Origin: Brevibacillus laterosporus
GTDB lineage: Bacteria > Bacillota > Bacilli > Brevibacillales > Brevibacillaceae
Assembly (NCBI GenBank): GCA_007833815.1
Contig: CP033464.1
Coordinates: 5,001,001-5,065,000 of the forward strand
DNA length: 64,000 nt
Reading direction: 5' to 3'
The notes beneath the pieces are model-generated. The model had not been told where the DNA came from, searched no databases, and saw only the letters and a program-made list of their open reading frames with translations. The translations under genes were made by a program, and so were the position numbers. This document shows, piece after piece, positions 1 to 8,157 of this stretch (within the stretch, counting starts at the first letter, position 1; every line of letters starts with the position of its first letter).

Positions 1-1
1 T

Positions 2-208
2 AAATTATTCCCGATGTCATTGTTGTTCTTTGGATTGACGGCTATTTTCCTGGCCCTTGGTTATATGCGTCTTACGGAAAGAACCTATCTGAATCTTTTC
101 TTCTGTTTTATGTTTGTTTCATTCGTGGGATTTACGTATTACACGTTCTATGGAATGCCACCAGCATCAGCAGGAGGAGAACATTCTTTCCTGCACTTAT
201 TAATGTAA
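2..208 (+). CDS. DUF2626 family membrane protein, 5' end cut by window edge
   Basis: The reading frame is open from base 2, so the true start lies upstream of the window. An internal ATG at 14 is unlikely to be the start. The visible part has two hydrophobic segments and the ending GFTYYTFYGMP, which resembles the C-terminus of Bacillus YqgY (DUF2626), a small membrane protein of about 80 residues with no known function. In B. subtilis yqgY neighbours yqgX, and a YqgX-like gene lies 3.7 kb further on here, which fits. A strong terminator follows. Confidence 0.75.
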   Translation, partial: KLFPMSLLFFGLTAIFLALGYMRLTERTYLNLFFCFMFVSFVGFTYYTFYGMPPASAGGEHSFLHLLM

Positions 209-230
209 AAATCATTTCTTAAGAAGCAAC

Positions 231-264
231 AAAGAGCGAACCTAAACGGATTCGCTCTTTTGTT
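231..264 (+). terminator. Rho-independent terminator after DUF2626 gene
   Basis: A 10-bp perfect inverted repeat (AAAGAGCGAA / TTCGCTCTTT) with a 10-nt loop, followed by T-rich sequence. It sits between two convergent genes and may serve both. Confidence 0.8.
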
Positions 265-286
265 TGCCTTTGCTACCACTCATATA

Positions 287-1513
287 TCATTTTCTCTTTT
301 TTCTCTGCGTTTTCTCCTGAATCAGCACTCGAAATAATCCGCCCAATCCGCTTGGTAAAAGCAACTGTTGAATGGCTCTATTGCGCTTCATTGCCACACT
401 TGTAAAGGGATCGGTGTCTTGATGTGCCTGAGCCTTCTCTAAAATACCGTTAGCCAGCAAAAATTGATCCTGACGTGTAAACGACTTCGTAACAAGTCCG
501 ACCGCATCTCCACACTCCATCAATCTGCTGAAATTAACATGGGCGGTTATATCCTGCTCTCCTACCCGTTCTAAATAATTTTCATTCATCTGGTGCTGAT
601 AATAACAAGAAAGTGTTCCTTTTCTTCGACTAGGATGATAAAGGTCTTCTGCTATATCCCCGTAGTCAATACTAATTACACGTCCTCGTTCTAGCATGCT
701 ACTAAAGGCGTTCATCACCTCTGCTATCCCCGACTGCACTTCTATCCGCATTCCATCTGGTAATTCTATGGGAAGTCCTGGAATGATAGCAACGACTTCT
801 GGCGATATTTCAGGCATATTCCATTCTTGAAAAACAATATCTTGTGATTCATCTACATGTGCTAGTTGCAAAGTTTTTGATGCTTCTGTTGTAGAAGTTG
901 ACAATATTGCTGTTGCTGTAAATCTTTCTTCTGTATCTGGTATCACTTTCGGGTCAAAACCAATTCCTATCTCATGCCACTCCCCTTGTCTTTTTTCCAA
1001 TAAGTGAACAGGGAATGCGTCAAAATATTCATTTGAGAAAATAACACCCTCAAAACGTTCATTTCGCGCCGCTTCCTCTACAGAATCGTACCAAACTTTT
1101 GGAAGTAAAAAGGAATGTAGACTCTCTTGTTGCAAGCAGACATGGTACGGACTAATTTCTACCATAATCACTCTAAGTCTCGCATATAATTCAGCATCTA
1201 CCTCTCTAATTCGAGTCAAAACCTGTTGCATTAAACGCCCTGTTCCTCCTCCTACTTCCATTAACACCGGGTCTATCATTTCATTCTGTCTAAAAAATAG
1301 GAGAATAGAATCAGATAACGTCTCTCCAAAGATGTTACCAACTTGGGAACTAGTATAAAAGTCCCCGTTTTTACCTACTTTGTTTTTCTGCTTCATGTAG
1401 TAACCTAATTCTTGATGATATAAACAAATTGCCATAAATTCAACAAATCGAATCATTTTTTTCTTCTGATTTTTCATTTCTTGGCATAGATATCTTCTTA
1501 GTTCGAATGTCAT
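287..1513 (-). CDS. SAM-dependent methyltransferase, MidA/DUF185 family
   Basis: A 408-residue protein of the MidA (PF02636) class. Members methylate arginine on a complex I subunit in mitochondria; the bacterial target is unknown. Visible marks are the SAM-binding glycine motif EVGGGTGR near residues 86-93, the NEYFDAFPVHLL segment near 161-172, a late ISIDYG motif, and GTLSCYYQHQ near the C-terminal third, all typical of this family. The start chosen is the ATG at 1513, nine bases after GGGGAG; a longer TTG start at 1537 lacks a site. It is divergent from the lipoprotein gene at 1639. Family assignment is firm, substrate unknown. Confidence 0.85.
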   Translation of the reverse strand: MTFELRRYLCQEMKNQKKKMIRFVEFMAICLYHQELGYYMKQKNKVGKNGDFYTSSQVGNIFGETLSDSILLFFRQNEMIDPVLMEVGGGTGRLMQQVLTRIREVDAELYARLRVIMVEISPYHVCLQQESLHSFLLPKVWYDSVEEAARNERFEGVIFSNEYFDAFPVHLLEKRQGEWHEIGIGFDPKVIPDTEERFTATAILSTSTTEASKTLQLAHVDESQDIVFQEWNMPEISPEVVAIIPGLPIELPDGMRIEVQSGIAEVMNAFSSMLERGRVISIDYGDIAEDLYHPSRRKGTLSCYYQHQMNENYLERVGEQDITAHVNFSRLMECGDAVGLVTKSFTRQDQFLLANGILEKAQAHQDTDPFTSVAMKRNRAIQQLLLPSGLGGLFRVLIQEKTQRKKRK

Positions 1514-1638
1514 GTATATACACTCCCCAATCTGCAAATATGTTCGTTAAAAATGAAACAGCTTTTTTTTTTACACACAAATTGGTAAAGAACGTCTATA
1601 ATGGTATAGGTATTATGCAAAAATTTAGGAGGTTTATA

Positions 1639-2739
1639 ATGAAAACGTTTAAGACCAAGCTACCAATCTTTCTTGCTATCTTCGCTATGTTTGCCCTTAT
1701 TCTTGCGGGCTGTGGGGCAAAACAGTCAGGAAAAGATGTAGCACAAGAAGCTTTCAAGAAACAAATTTCTATGAATGCTTACAGCTTTAGTGGTTCCTTG
1801 AAATTCAAAGTAGATGCAACAAACGAGCAATTAGAAAATGATCCACAAGCAAAAATGGTTCTAGATGTGTTAAAAAATTCCGAGCTTACATATCGTGGGA
1901 ACCAATCTTTAGAACCTTTTCAAACAGAACTTATTCTTGATGCAAAAGTAAATATGCAAGGTGTTAATACTACTTTCTCCGTACCAATGATTATGAATCA
2001 AGATAAAATGTGGATTAAAGTTCCTGCTCTTGGTTTCCTTCCTGGTATGGAACAGTTAGAAGGTAAATACATTGAACTTGATTATAAAGAAATGAAAAAA
2101 ATGGCTGATGCTCAAGGCCAACCAGCAGCAGTACCAGATTTCTCACCAGAAGCCATGAAAAAACAAAAAGAAGCAACAGTAAAACTAGCTGATACACTCT
2201 TTAAGCATTATGGTCCTGAATATTTTGTAGAAGCAAAGAAAGAAGACATTCCTAATCTACCAGCTGAGATAAAAGCTGATCGTGTAATCAACATGAAACT
2301 GACTAATGAAAATCTGGTTCCATTCTTGAAAACAACGGTAGATAATGTAATTCCAGAAGTAGTTAAAGCTATGTCTGAAACACCTGCTTATAAAGATATC
2401 TTAGCACAAGATTCCACTCAACTTGAGGATATGAAAAAAGGATTGAAAGATCTATCTGCTGACATCGATAAAAACAAAGATTTGATCAAATCAAACTTTA
2501 ACATTCAAAAAGGAAATTCTTTTGTAGTAGTGGATAAAGACAACTATATTCCATACCAATTGGTAGATTGGGATGTAAAAGTATCTGACAAAGAAGACCC
2601 TGACATGGGCTCAATCGGTATCTCGTTTATCTTGGAACTAAAATATTCCAATTTCAATGTAGCTCCTAAATGGGAACTGGCGCTTCCTAAAGCTGATGAA
2701 ATTATTCCGCTTTCTCAGCTGATGCAAGGCAATTTGTAA
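1639..2739 (+). CDS. Secreted lipoprotein of unknown function
   Basis: A 366-residue predicted lipoprotein. The N-terminus has a positively charged start, a hydrophobic stretch and the lipobox LAGC (Cys near residue 23), so it should be anchored to the outer face of the membrane. The mature part has alternating strands and a central Lys/Gln-rich stretch, reminiscent of LolA/LppX-like lipid-binding barrels, but that is only an impression. The start is the ATG preceded by AGGAGG seven bases upstream; an in-frame extension back to 1507 has no ribosome site. It is followed 16 bases later by the coiled-coil gene and probably shares its transcript. Confidence 0.75.
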   Translation: MKTFKTKLPIFLAIFAMFALILAGCGAKQSGKDVAQEAFKKQISMNAYSFSGSLKFKVDATNEQLENDPQAKMVLDVLKNSELTYRGNQSLEPFQTELILDAKVNMQGVNTTFSVPMIMNQDKMWIKVPALGFLPGMEQLEGKYIELDYKEMKKMADAQGQPAAVPDFSPEAMKKQKEATVKLADTLFKHYGPEYFVEAKKEDIPNLPAEIKADRVINMKLTNENLVPFLKTTVDNVIPEVVKAMSETPAYKDILAQDSTQLEDMKKGLKDLSADIDKNKDLIKSNFNIQKGNSFVVVDKDNYIPYQLVDWDVKVSDKEDPDMGSIGISFILELKYSNFNVAPKWELALPKADEIIPLSQLMQGNL

Positions 2740-2755
2740 TTATTGATGGAAGCCT

Positions 2756-3814
2756 ATGCGTAAAAGAATCCTATTTTTCCTTTGCTTCCTGTTAGCTCTT
2801 CCTCCGTCTCTAGCTACAGCGGAGGGAGCTCTCCCTTTGGAAAAAACGATTTTACAACAACATCTAACACAGTTGGAATTAGAGCGTAACTTACAACTAT
2901 TAAAACATGATGAGAGTAAACTCAATAGGGATTTGGCAGAGCTTGAACTAGAGGCAAAGAAGCAAGAACTAACGATCTCATCCAAACGCAAACATGCTGG
3001 AAAAGTAGCTAGAGCCTATTACATGGGGAAACGAAATGATTTGGTAACCCTGCTGTTTAGTGCGGACGATTTTAACCAAGTGCTGGCAAGTGCACGTCTA
3101 TTGGAAACAATTTTTACTAGTGACATGAAAAAGCTGGAGAGTTTTCAAATAGAGTTAGCTCGTGCCAACAACTTGTCTATTCAAAAACAAGGTCAACTAA
3201 AAAAGATTAGAGAACTAAGGCAGATGTATGAAAAACGTCTTGCCGACATGATTGCCATCAAGATGTTAAAGGAAGAAAATCTGCTTAAATTATCTGATTC
3301 CTCTTCCGTTGAAGCATTAATGGAAAATCTAATCAATGATTGGCGTTCGCGTGGCTTACCTGTATTTCGAGACTTTTTTGGCGTGCTTGCCAGAGTGATG
3401 CAAGATCTTCCTCAACTAATCACTCCGGATCACATTCAGTCCGAAGGCTTATTCACTCACAAGCTAACGATTACAGAAGAGGAATTTAATAAGTTCTTGC
3501 TTTCAAAAGATCCGATCTTCCAACACGCATACTTTGCATTTGACCATAATGAACTGGAAGTAGTAGGTAACTACAATCAGGTGAATTTGAAAATTATAGG
3601 TTCTTACGAAGTGGTCTCCCCCACCGAGTTACGGTTTCATATTACTAAACTAATGTTTGATGGATACGAACTGCCGGAAAGTACAGCAGAGGAAATGACA
3701 AAAGAGTATGACCTCGGCTTTTATCCTGCTTTAATCAATCCAAACATTCAAGTACAAGAAGCCACTTTGGATGGGCACAAGCTACAAATTAAGGTGAAAT
3801 TCAATATTTTGTAA
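2756..3814 (+). CDS. Secreted coiled-coil protein (CwlO-N-like)
   Basis: A 352-residue protein with a cleavable signal peptide (hydrophobic residues 5-20, likely cleavage after ATA near 21-22). Residues about 28-165 are a heptad-rich coiled coil containing AYYMGKRNDLVTLLFSADDF, a segment type seen in the N-terminal domains of CwlO/PcsB peptidoglycan hydrolase regulators. The C-terminal half (about 190-352) is not a recognised hydrolase domain and has no visible NlpC/P60 catalytic Cys-His. It may regulate or scaffold wall enzymes; this is inference. It lies 16 bases after the lipoprotein and is likely cotranscribed with it. Confidence 0.7.
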   Translation: MRKRILFFLCFLLALPPSLATAEGALPLEKTILQQHLTQLELERNLQLLKHDESKLNRDLAELELEAKKQELTISSKRKHAGKVARAYYMGKRNDLVTLLFSADDFNQVLASARLLETIFTSDMKKLESFQIELARANNLSIQKQGQLKKIRELRQMYEKRLADMIAIKMLKEENLLKLSDSSSVEALMENLINDWRSRGLPVFRDFFGVLARVMQDLPQLITPDHIQSEGLFTHKLTITEEEFNKFLLSKDPIFQHAYFAFDHNELEVVGNYNQVNLKIIGSYEVVSPTELRFHITKLMFDGYELPESTAEEMTKEYDLGFYPALINPNIQVQEATLDGHKLQIKVKFNIL

Positions 3815-3837
3815 GATAGTCCTATACAACAACCAGC

Positions 3838-3877
3838 AAAAAGCTAGCACAGGAATTATACCTGGAGCTAGCTTTTT
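3838..3877 (+). terminator. Terminator between convergent genes
   Basis: Perfect 11-bp inverted repeat AAAAAGCTAGC / GCTAGCTTTTT with an 18-nt loop. A-tract and T-tract on both sides allow it to work in either direction. Confidence 0.85.
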
Positions 3878-3943
3878 ACTTATACTTCTATTTGGTTGCG
3901 TCTACTTTAAACGTTCATTTTTAAGAGGATACCTGAACAGGAA

Positions 3944-4579
3944 TTATCCCAGTGAACCAGAAACGTATGGATTAAACGTTTTTTCGCGATCAATCGTAGT
4001 CAATGGTCCGTGCCCAGGATAGACAATCGTCTCGTCAGGTAGTTCAAATAACTTCTCATGAATACTCTGAATCAATGTGTTGTAATCTCCACCTCTCAAA
4101 TCAGAGCGTCCGATTGAATTGGCAAACAAGACATCTCCGCTAAAGCAATGCTGACCAATTACGAAAGTCGCACTTCCTGGAGAATGGCCTGGTGTGTGTA
4201 AAACCTGGATAGTCAATCCTGCTATCTGAAGCTCTTGTCCATCTTCTACCGTGTATTCAGCAGGCTCACAGATAATCGGTGTGAACCCAAAGCGTTGTGA
4301 GCCATTTAACTCAGGATCAGTCAACCAGCTTTGCTCGATAGGATGGATGTATACTGGCGCTTGGGTCTGTTCACGAAGCTCTGTCAGACCACCAATATGA
4401 TCTAAGTGAGCGTGAGTTAGTAAAATACCTACTACCTTCTCTGACTTCATTGCTTGTAAAAGAGGACCAGGATTAATACCAGGGTCAACCACGATTGTTT
4501 CTCCTGTCTCCTGATTTTTGATCATATAGGCGTTCGTCTCAAACGGCCCTAATTCAACAGAACGTACTTCAATGTCCAT
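3944..4579 (-). CDS. yqgX: MBL-fold metallo-hydrolase (YqgX / glyoxalase II-like)
   Basis: A 211-residue metallo-beta-lactamase-fold hydrolase. The zinc motif THAHLDHIGG (HxHxDH) lies near residues 57-66, followed by HTPGHSPGS, GDVLF and a final YPGHGP histidine, giving a complete two-metal site. The closest family I recognise is Bacillus YqgX, a glyoxalase II/hydroxyacylglutathione hydrolase-like enzyme. The start is ATG 4579, six bases after AAGGAG; the upstream in-frame start at 4603 is not needed. The protein is cytosolic, with no signal peptide. Confidence 0.85.
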   Translation of the reverse strand: MDIEVRSVELGPFETNAYMIKNQETGETIVVDPGINPGPLLQAMKSEKVVGILLTHAHLDHIGGLTELREQTQAPVYIHPIEQSWLTDPELNGSQRFGFTPIICEPAEYTVEDGQELQIAGLTIQVLHTPGHSPGSATFVIGQHCFSGDVLFANSIGRSDLRGGDYNTLIQSIHEKLFELPDETIVYPGHGPLTTIDREKTFNPYVSGSLG

Positions 4580-4673
4580 AAAAAACTCCTTCCCTTGCCT
4601 CAACGGTTGTCTTTACATACAATGGCAATAATTGCTACAGTAATATAGTATCAGAGAGATAGGAGGCAAAACA

Positions 4674-5177
4674 ATGGTACCCCTTTTATATGGTGTCGAA
4701 TTAGAAATGCCCAAAGGAAAGCTACCTGGTTTCTATGCGCAGATCGTACATAAGATTGGTGAACAAGTAAAGGTAATCGATCGTGATAAAAAATTAATGA
4801 TCGTTTCCACAACGGATGACCAACAACAATTGTTACAAATCGCAGCTAAGTATCAGGCGAAAACAGAATGCTTCTCCTTGTGGTTGCTTCCAGAAGGCGT
4901 GACAAGCCCAAAACTTAGTGATTACGGATTTATTAGTCTAAATGACCGTCAATATGTATACGCTAATCTCGTGAGCTTCTTTCGCTTTCCTGACAATCCT
5001 CTCACTCATGATCATCAGGAAGCATACGAACAAATGAAGCAGCATATCCTGGTTTCTTTTACTGCAAAGGACCAAACCATTTATATTACGGACACCAACC
5101 ATAAGGAGTTACTAGATCAATTAGCTAGTCGCTACAAGGTCGTGCTGGACTGGCATCCAGGTATTCCTACTACATAA
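4674..5177 (+). CDS. Conserved hypothetical protein
   Basis: A 167-residue soluble protein with no signal peptide or membrane segment. I do not recognise the family. It is mixed alpha/beta, rich in Gln/Lys/Asp in the middle, and reads as a normal coding region with a strong site (AGGAGG) eight bases before ATG 4674. It converges on the lipoprotein at 6575; the IS3 element has landed in the terminator that once separated them. Confidence 0.6.
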   Translation: MVPLLYGVELEMPKGKLPGFYAQIVHKIGEQVKVIDRDKKLMIVSTTDDQQQLLQIAAKYQAKTECFSLWLLPEGVTSPKLSDYGFISLNDRQYVYANLVSFFRFPDNPLTHDHQEAYEQMKQHILVSFTAKDQTIYITDTNHKELLDQLASRYKVVLDWHPGIPTT

Positions 5178-5204
5178 AGATATTCATGTATTGGTATATC
5201 ACAC

Positions 5205-5230
5205 TTACAATAAAAAAAGGAGCATCTCTC
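5205..5230 (+). terminator. Left half of an IS-split terminator
   Basis: The A-tract and stem arm AAAAAAAGGAGCATCTCT at about 5213-5230 pairs with AGAGATGCTCTTTTT at about 6545-6560 on the far side of the IS. Removing 5239-6533 and one copy of the TCC repeat brings the two arms together as one bidirectional hairpin. Confidence 0.65.
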
Positions 5231-5337
5231 TACTATCCTGGTATTATCCCCTTCTGGTATTATCCCCTTACAGTAGACAGTAAAAAAAGAGTTCATGATA
5301 TCATGGATTCATTACTGTTGACCGGAGGGGTTTTTTC

Positions 5338-5676
5338 ATGCCACCAAAAAAGGGACAAATCTTTACTCGCTATAGTGAAGAAATTAAAAAGGAAGCTGTG
5401 CGCCTACGGGTCGAAGACCAGTGGAGCTATGCCATGATCAGAAAAAAACTGGGAATTAAAAGTGATGCCCAAATCATCGCGTGGGTTCAGAAACATAAAA
5501 ACGGAGAATCGTTTGTGGACTATCGAGGGCACTGGAATAAGAAGCACTTCAGCAGCGTAGAAGAGGAAAATGCCTACCTGAAAGCGCAGGTAGAATATCT
5601 AAAAAAGCTCAATCCGAATCTTCATGGGGAGGGAAGTTGGATAAGCCAGCCCGATTTAGGACCATCGAAAAAATGA
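5338..5676 (+). CDS. IS3-family transposase OrfA (HTH)
   Basis: A 112-residue OrfA with a helix-turn-helix of the type found in IS150-like elements (residues about 12-50) and a leucine-zipper-like stretch near 80-95. It begins at the ATG after GGAGGGG. The heptamer AAAAAAG at 5601-5607 is phased A-AAA-AAG in this frame, a classical -1 slippery site; the OrfB frame is exactly -1, so a fused OrfAB transposase can be made. OrfA alone would normally act as a regulator of transposition. Confidence 0.85.
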   Translation: MPPKKGQIFTRYSEEIKKEAVRLRVEDQWSYAMIRKKLGIKSDAQIIAWVQKHKNGESFVDYRGHWNKKHFSSVEEENAYLKAQVEYLKKLNPNLHGEGSWISQPDLGPSKK

Positions 5677-6488
5677 GTCAGACCTACTCCATCACGACAC
5701 TATGTAAAATTGCGGAAGTATCACGTGCTGGTTTCTACAAGTGGAAATCGGCCTTAGGATCTCGTCAGATCCAATTTGAGCTGGAAACCAATCTAAAAGA
5801 ACATATTCTTGCTATTCATCGACTTCGTCCTATTTTCGGTTATAAACGCATGCGAACAGCCCTTCTCAAAGAAGGGTTCCTGGTTAACCACAAAAAGGTG
5901 CGTAGGCTCATGCGAGAGCTGGGGATTCGCTCTGTCATCCGTAAGAAACGCCCCTTTGCGGGGCGAAAACCATCCGTTGTCTTTCCGAATGTTCTCAACC
6001 GAGAATTTACAGCAGAAACGATTTTGAAGAAATTTGTAACGGATATTACCTATATCCGAGTTGGTCATGATTTTGTCTATTTATCGGTCGTTTTAGACCT
6101 TTACAACAACGAAGTTGTCGCATGGGACATGTCATCTCGTAACGATCTACAACTCGTTTTGGGCACGGTAAAGTATTTGAATGCACAAGGGGCCATTTTG
6201 CATTCTGATCAAGGATTCCAATACACAACAAAGTCTTACAAGAGAATGCTTGAAGAGAAACAGCTCATTGGAAGCCATTCAAGAAGGGGAAATTGTTTTG
6301 ATAACGCCTGTGTGGAGTCGTTCTTCTCACATTTGAAAACAGAGAAACTTTACCTTGAAAAACCAGCAAGTCAAATGGAGGCTCGAAAACTGATCACGGA
6401 ATATATCAATTTTTATAACCAAGAACGTTTCCAGAAAAAACTTGGCGATCTCTCCCCGGTAGAGTACCGTGAAGCGATCGCCGCATAA
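5637..6488 (+). CDS. IS3-family transposase OrfB (DDE integrase core)
   Basis: The catalytic half of the transposase. An HTH_21-like region (about residues 45-100) precedes an rve integrase core with the acidic triad visible as Asp in VTDITYI, Asp in LHSDQGFQY and Glu in NACVESFF, spaced as in IS3 members. The frame is open upstream to the slippery site at 5601, so the product is probably OrfAB by -1 frameshift rather than initiation at 5637. No internal stops or obvious damage are seen. Confidence 0.88.
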   Translation: MDKPARFRTIEKMSQTYSITTLCKIAEVSRAGFYKWKSALGSRQIQFELETNLKEHILAIHRLRPIFGYKRMRTALLKEGFLVNHKKVRRLMRELGIRSVIRKKRPFAGRKPSVVFPNVLNREFTAETILKKFVTDITYIRVGHDFVYLSVVLDLYNNEVVAWDMSSRNDLQLVLGTVKYLNAQGAILHSDQGFQYTTKSYKRMLEEKQLIGSHSRRGNCFDNACVESFFSHLKTEKLYLEKPASQMEARKLITEYINFYNQERFQKKLGDLSPVEYREAIAA

Positions 6489-6574
6489 CAAACTTACTCT
6501 TTTTTCATTGTCTACTTGACGGGGCTACAACCATCCAATCCAGTAAGAGATGCTCTTTTTCCTCTTGAGTAGCA

Positions 6575-7144
6575 TTACTTATCCAGAACATCAAAGCGAT
6601 AACCAAAAACCTTGCCGTTATTTAAGCTAAATACTACTTGGTAGTTGCTTCCCTTATACGTAAGCTCTTTATCCCCAGTTGCGTCTCCATAGAGTTGCTT
6701 CACTTTGTCTATACTTTCATACATAGACAGTCCTCTGTTGGTTTTAAATTTGTCACCTTTATCCTGCGGAATACCACCCACCATGATACTGGTTACTACT
6801 CCTTTTTGGACTGTTAGTAACACCTGCGCCTGATCAGCAAATAATATGCCTGTAGTAATATTCCCTTCGCCTTTTGCCAACTGTTCAACCGTTAGCGATT
6901 CTCGACTAACCATATCCATAAATTCATACTTTTCTGGTTTCAAAGCATCCATAGCTTCTTTAATTCCTTCTCCGACATAGGCTCCACGAATACCATACTC
7001 CTTGGCATTTTCAGGATCAAATGCTGGAGCCAAAGTTGTGTTCTCTGTAGGAGTTGGAGCTGTTGTCCCCGGCGGCTGACAACCTGTTAACGCTACAACA
7101 GATGCAAGTACAGCACTTCCTACAATCACTTTCCAATTATTCAT
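6575..7144 (-). CDS. Lipoprotein, possibly DUF4309/YjgB-like
   Basis: A 189-residue predicted lipoprotein with lipobox LTGC (Cys near 22) followed by a Pro/Thr linker to about 40. The folded part contains GAYVGEGIKEAMDAL and later GLSMYESIDKVKQLYGDATG, a pattern of small repeated modules in which a 'YESIDKVKQLYG' helix follows a strand pair, resembling DUF4309-type secreted proteins. That name is tentative. GGGGAA lies upstream of the ATG. Its downstream terminator arm is split from its partner by the IS3 element. Confidence 0.65.
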   Translation of the reverse strand: MNNWKVIVGSAVLASVVALTGCQPPGTTAPTPTENTTLAPAFDPENAKEYGIRGAYVGEGIKEAMDALKPEKYEFMDMVSRESLTVEQLAKGEGNITTGILFADQAQVLLTVQKGVVTSIMVGGIPQDKGDKFKTNRGLSMYESIDKVKQLYGDATGDKELTYKGSNYQVVFSLNNGKVFGYRFDVLDK

Positions 7145-7262
7145 CTCTATGTTCCCCTATCTTGCCATTCATTCGTATGTTTGAGTTCATCTACAGCAAT
7201 ATCGATATCTTACCCTAGGGATAATAAAGTTCGCAAGTTTTTACACAATTGTTCCTTCCTGC

Positions 7263-7700
7263 TTACTTTCCACCGATTTTTTGTGTTGGTTTAGGAGGCA
7301 GATTGTTGCTGACAGTCTGTTGGTAGCCTTGTAAGATTTTTAAGATGGAATGAAATAAAGGGGATCCAAACACAGCCACAATTCCCCACGTCCAAATACG
7401 GGCCCCCCAGGCATCCGCTACATAAGCTGTCTTTGTTCCCATTAGGATTTGTGCGGGATCTAATCCTAATTCCGCAAAAATACAGCCAGCTGCTAATACA
7501 GAGAAGACGAGATTAAATAATTTTTTAAGCTGTTGTCTCTTACCAGCTTCATAATGTGCTTCGCAACTATCATTATCTGGGACATAATCATACGTTAAAA
7601 AGGGAATAACGCTTTTAGCGATCTCGGTTACCCCAGCAGCCGCGCTGGAAACAGCTGTAATATAAATTAAAAAGGAAATGGTTGAATCCAATGTCACCAT
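7263..7700 (-). CDS. Small membrane protein, unknown function
   Basis: A 146-residue protein with a hydrophobic N-terminal segment (about 8-30), a polar loop, and two further hydrophobic stretches (about 62-82 and 105-125). I do not recognise a family; the size and topology are loosely holin-like but there is no phage context. ATG 7700 is chosen because GGAGGGAG precedes it; an extension to 7745 has none. It ends with a Pro/Lys-rich tail. Confidence 0.6.
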   Translation of the reverse strand: MVTLDSTISFLIYITAVSSAAAGVTEIAKSVIPFLTYDYVPDNDSCEAHYEAGKRQQLKKLFNLVFSVLAAGCIFAELGLDPAQILMGTKTAYVADAWGARIWTWGIVAVFGSPLFHSILKILQGYQQTVSNNLPPKPTQKIGGK

Positions 7701-7833
7701 GATACTCTCCCTCCTTGGTACATGTGTATGTCCAGAGAAAGACAAGCATGTTTAAAATTTTTCTAGTAAAATTTTTTCGAGATAATGAAAGCTTCTTGCC
7801 CATATTTCTCATAAGCATCAGAAAGCAAAATGC

Positions 7834-7864
7834 AAAAGCCGCCTCTTTAAAGAGACGGCTTTTT
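7834..7864. terminator. Bidirectional hairpin terminator
   Basis: Stem AAAAGCCGCCTCTTT / AAAGAGACGGCTTTT with one mismatch and A/T tracts on both sides. It can end the minus-strand phoH transcript about 300 bases after its stop codon. Confidence 0.65.
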
Positions 7865-8157
7865 GGTCGGGTTATTTCAAATGGTTTGGGCAATCCGTAA
7901 CTCTTCTTTAGCTCATCTACCTCCGAAAAAGCGATTTATAAAGAAAAATCGGTTAGCCATTTCATTTGGGGTAGTAACGATTCATGCTTGCGATCTTTCG
8001 CCTCCTGATTGGAATAGGCACTCCACTAGCATTGGCTAATGAAATGACGCCTGATTCTCCTGAAGCGATCCCAAACGTTCGTTACCAACAACCTCGACAC
8101 CTCTATCTTTCACAGGGGGATATACTCTTATACATTTTTTTCGCTAACAAAAAAACC
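7865..8157. other. Intergenic stretch without a supported gene
   Basis: No convincing gene is seen. A plus-strand frame starting at 7984 lacks a ribosome site. On the minus strand an AGGAGG-like site precedes only very short frames (7 and about 14 codons), too short to call. Confidence 0.5.

Larger units (their letters stand above)
5239..6533 (+). mobile_element. IS3-family insertion sequence (IS150-like group)
   Basis: A 1.3-kb element with two overlapping transposase frames. Its ends match as imperfect inverted repeats: left TGGTATTATCCCC and the complement of the right end TGGTTGTAGCCCC, continuing inward through AGTAGACA and an A-rich AAAAAGAGT block. TCC is repeated directly outside both ends (5236-5238 and 6534-6536), fitting the 3-4 bp target duplications of IS3 elements. 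The outermost 16 bp at the left end are present twice in tandem. Both frames look intact, so the copy may be active. Confidence 0.8.

Noticed and set aside
5186-5437. Frame starting before the IS and running into OrfA
   Set aside because: It crosses the IS boundary and is out of frame with OrfA.
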